A stretch of 64,000 nt of DNA from assembly GCF_001570765.1 (NCBI RefSeq), contig NZ_BCSH01000028.1:1-64000 (forward strand), written 5' to 3'. This document shows positions 63,939 through 64,000 of the stretch, piece by piece (the stretch's first letter is position 1; each line of letters opens with the position of its first letter). The translations under genes and the position numbers were made by a program. This stretch comes from Nocardiopsis listeri NBRC 13360 (lineage in GTDB: Bacteria > Actinomycetota > Actinomycetes > Streptosporangiales > Streptosporangiaceae). Under the pieces are notes generated by a model. It saw only the letters and a list, made by a program, of their open reading frames with translations. It did not search any database and was not told the origin of the DNA.

Positions 63939-64000
63939 GTGACGGTGCGGACGTCGCCGACAGAGGGCCCGGGCGTGTCGGACCACGACGGTCCGGCGTC
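63939..64000 (+). CDS. N-terminus of a plus-strand protein cut by the window edge
   Basis: GTG at 63939 follows GAGGAGGGAGGGCAC and opens MTVRTSPTEGPGVSDHDGP, a disordered leader. The gene body is outside the window. In other actinobacteria the RecB-nuclease/M50-protease pair is followed by trmI (tRNA m1A58 methyltransferase), so this could be trmI. That is context inference only. Confidence 0.5.
   Translation, partial: MTVRTSPTEGPGVSDHDGPA

Overview
The window is high-GC actinobacterial DNA. The most likely source is a Nocardiopsaceae member (Nocardiopsis or a close relative). I infer this from very high third-position GC, frequent GTG and TTG starts, SapA-like secreted proteins, DUF5999, GPGG-type and DUF2795 small proteins, and the conserved actinobacterial block pgsA-like / mannose-1-phosphate guanylyltransferase / FHA / bifunctional nuclease / Rv1828-type MerR / gcvP. 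No species can be fixed from sequence alone. I saw no rRNA, tRNA, CRISPR array, insertion sequence or integrase.

Left third, 1-32 kb, mostly accessory. The left edge holds the start of an AT-rich gene of foreign composition. It is followed by a WD40 protein, an SDR oxidoreductase, a TDT-family transporter, a RAMA-domain protein and unknown genes. Two regulator/drug-type modules follow: TetR with a flavin monooxygenase, and MFS with TetR carrying twin operators. A formamidase operon (fmdA-fmdB) sits between two direct copies of a terminator repeat. Next comes a divergent pair of secreted enzymes (DUF4185 and an esterase), then an AI-2E family permease, a sigma-region-4/winged-helix protein, DUF1028, a SEC-C protein, a large catalase, two tandem SapA-like proteins, and a GntR-controlled operon (kdgT-like permease, four-carbon acid-sugar kinase, PdxA2) that can convert D-threonate to dihydroxyacetone phosphate.

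Middle, 32-46 kb. A three-gene operon (32726-35824) carries a repeated glycine-rich motif, shared between the C-terminus of a membrane protein and the N-terminus of its neighbour. This resembles amyloid-type signalling pairs and is my best candidate for an undescribed system. It is followed by a HelD/HelR helicase divergent from a fused trpEG. The trpEG leader encodes a Trp-Trp peptide and an attenuator, and a separate promoter-to-terminator unit that looks like a small RNA precedes it. Then come a GPGG small membrane protein, thyX, a PRC-barrel/DUF2382 stress protein, an amine oxidase and a DUF2795 protein.

Right third, 46-64 kb, mostly core. This part holds a phosphatidyltransferase, a mannose-1-phosphate guanylyltransferase with a degenerate mutase domain, an FHA protein, a bifunctional nuclease, a MerR regulator, a glycine riboswitch controlling gcvP, a TPR protein, DUF5999, a ThrE-type exporter, an orphan response regulator, a RecB-family nuclease and a site-2-type protease. 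An XRE/TPR regulator with a SLOG-like partner follows. The window ends in the first codons of a plus-strand gene.

Most genes are compact, with overlapping or near-overlapping starts inside operons, and strong GC-rich hairpins close many transcription units.
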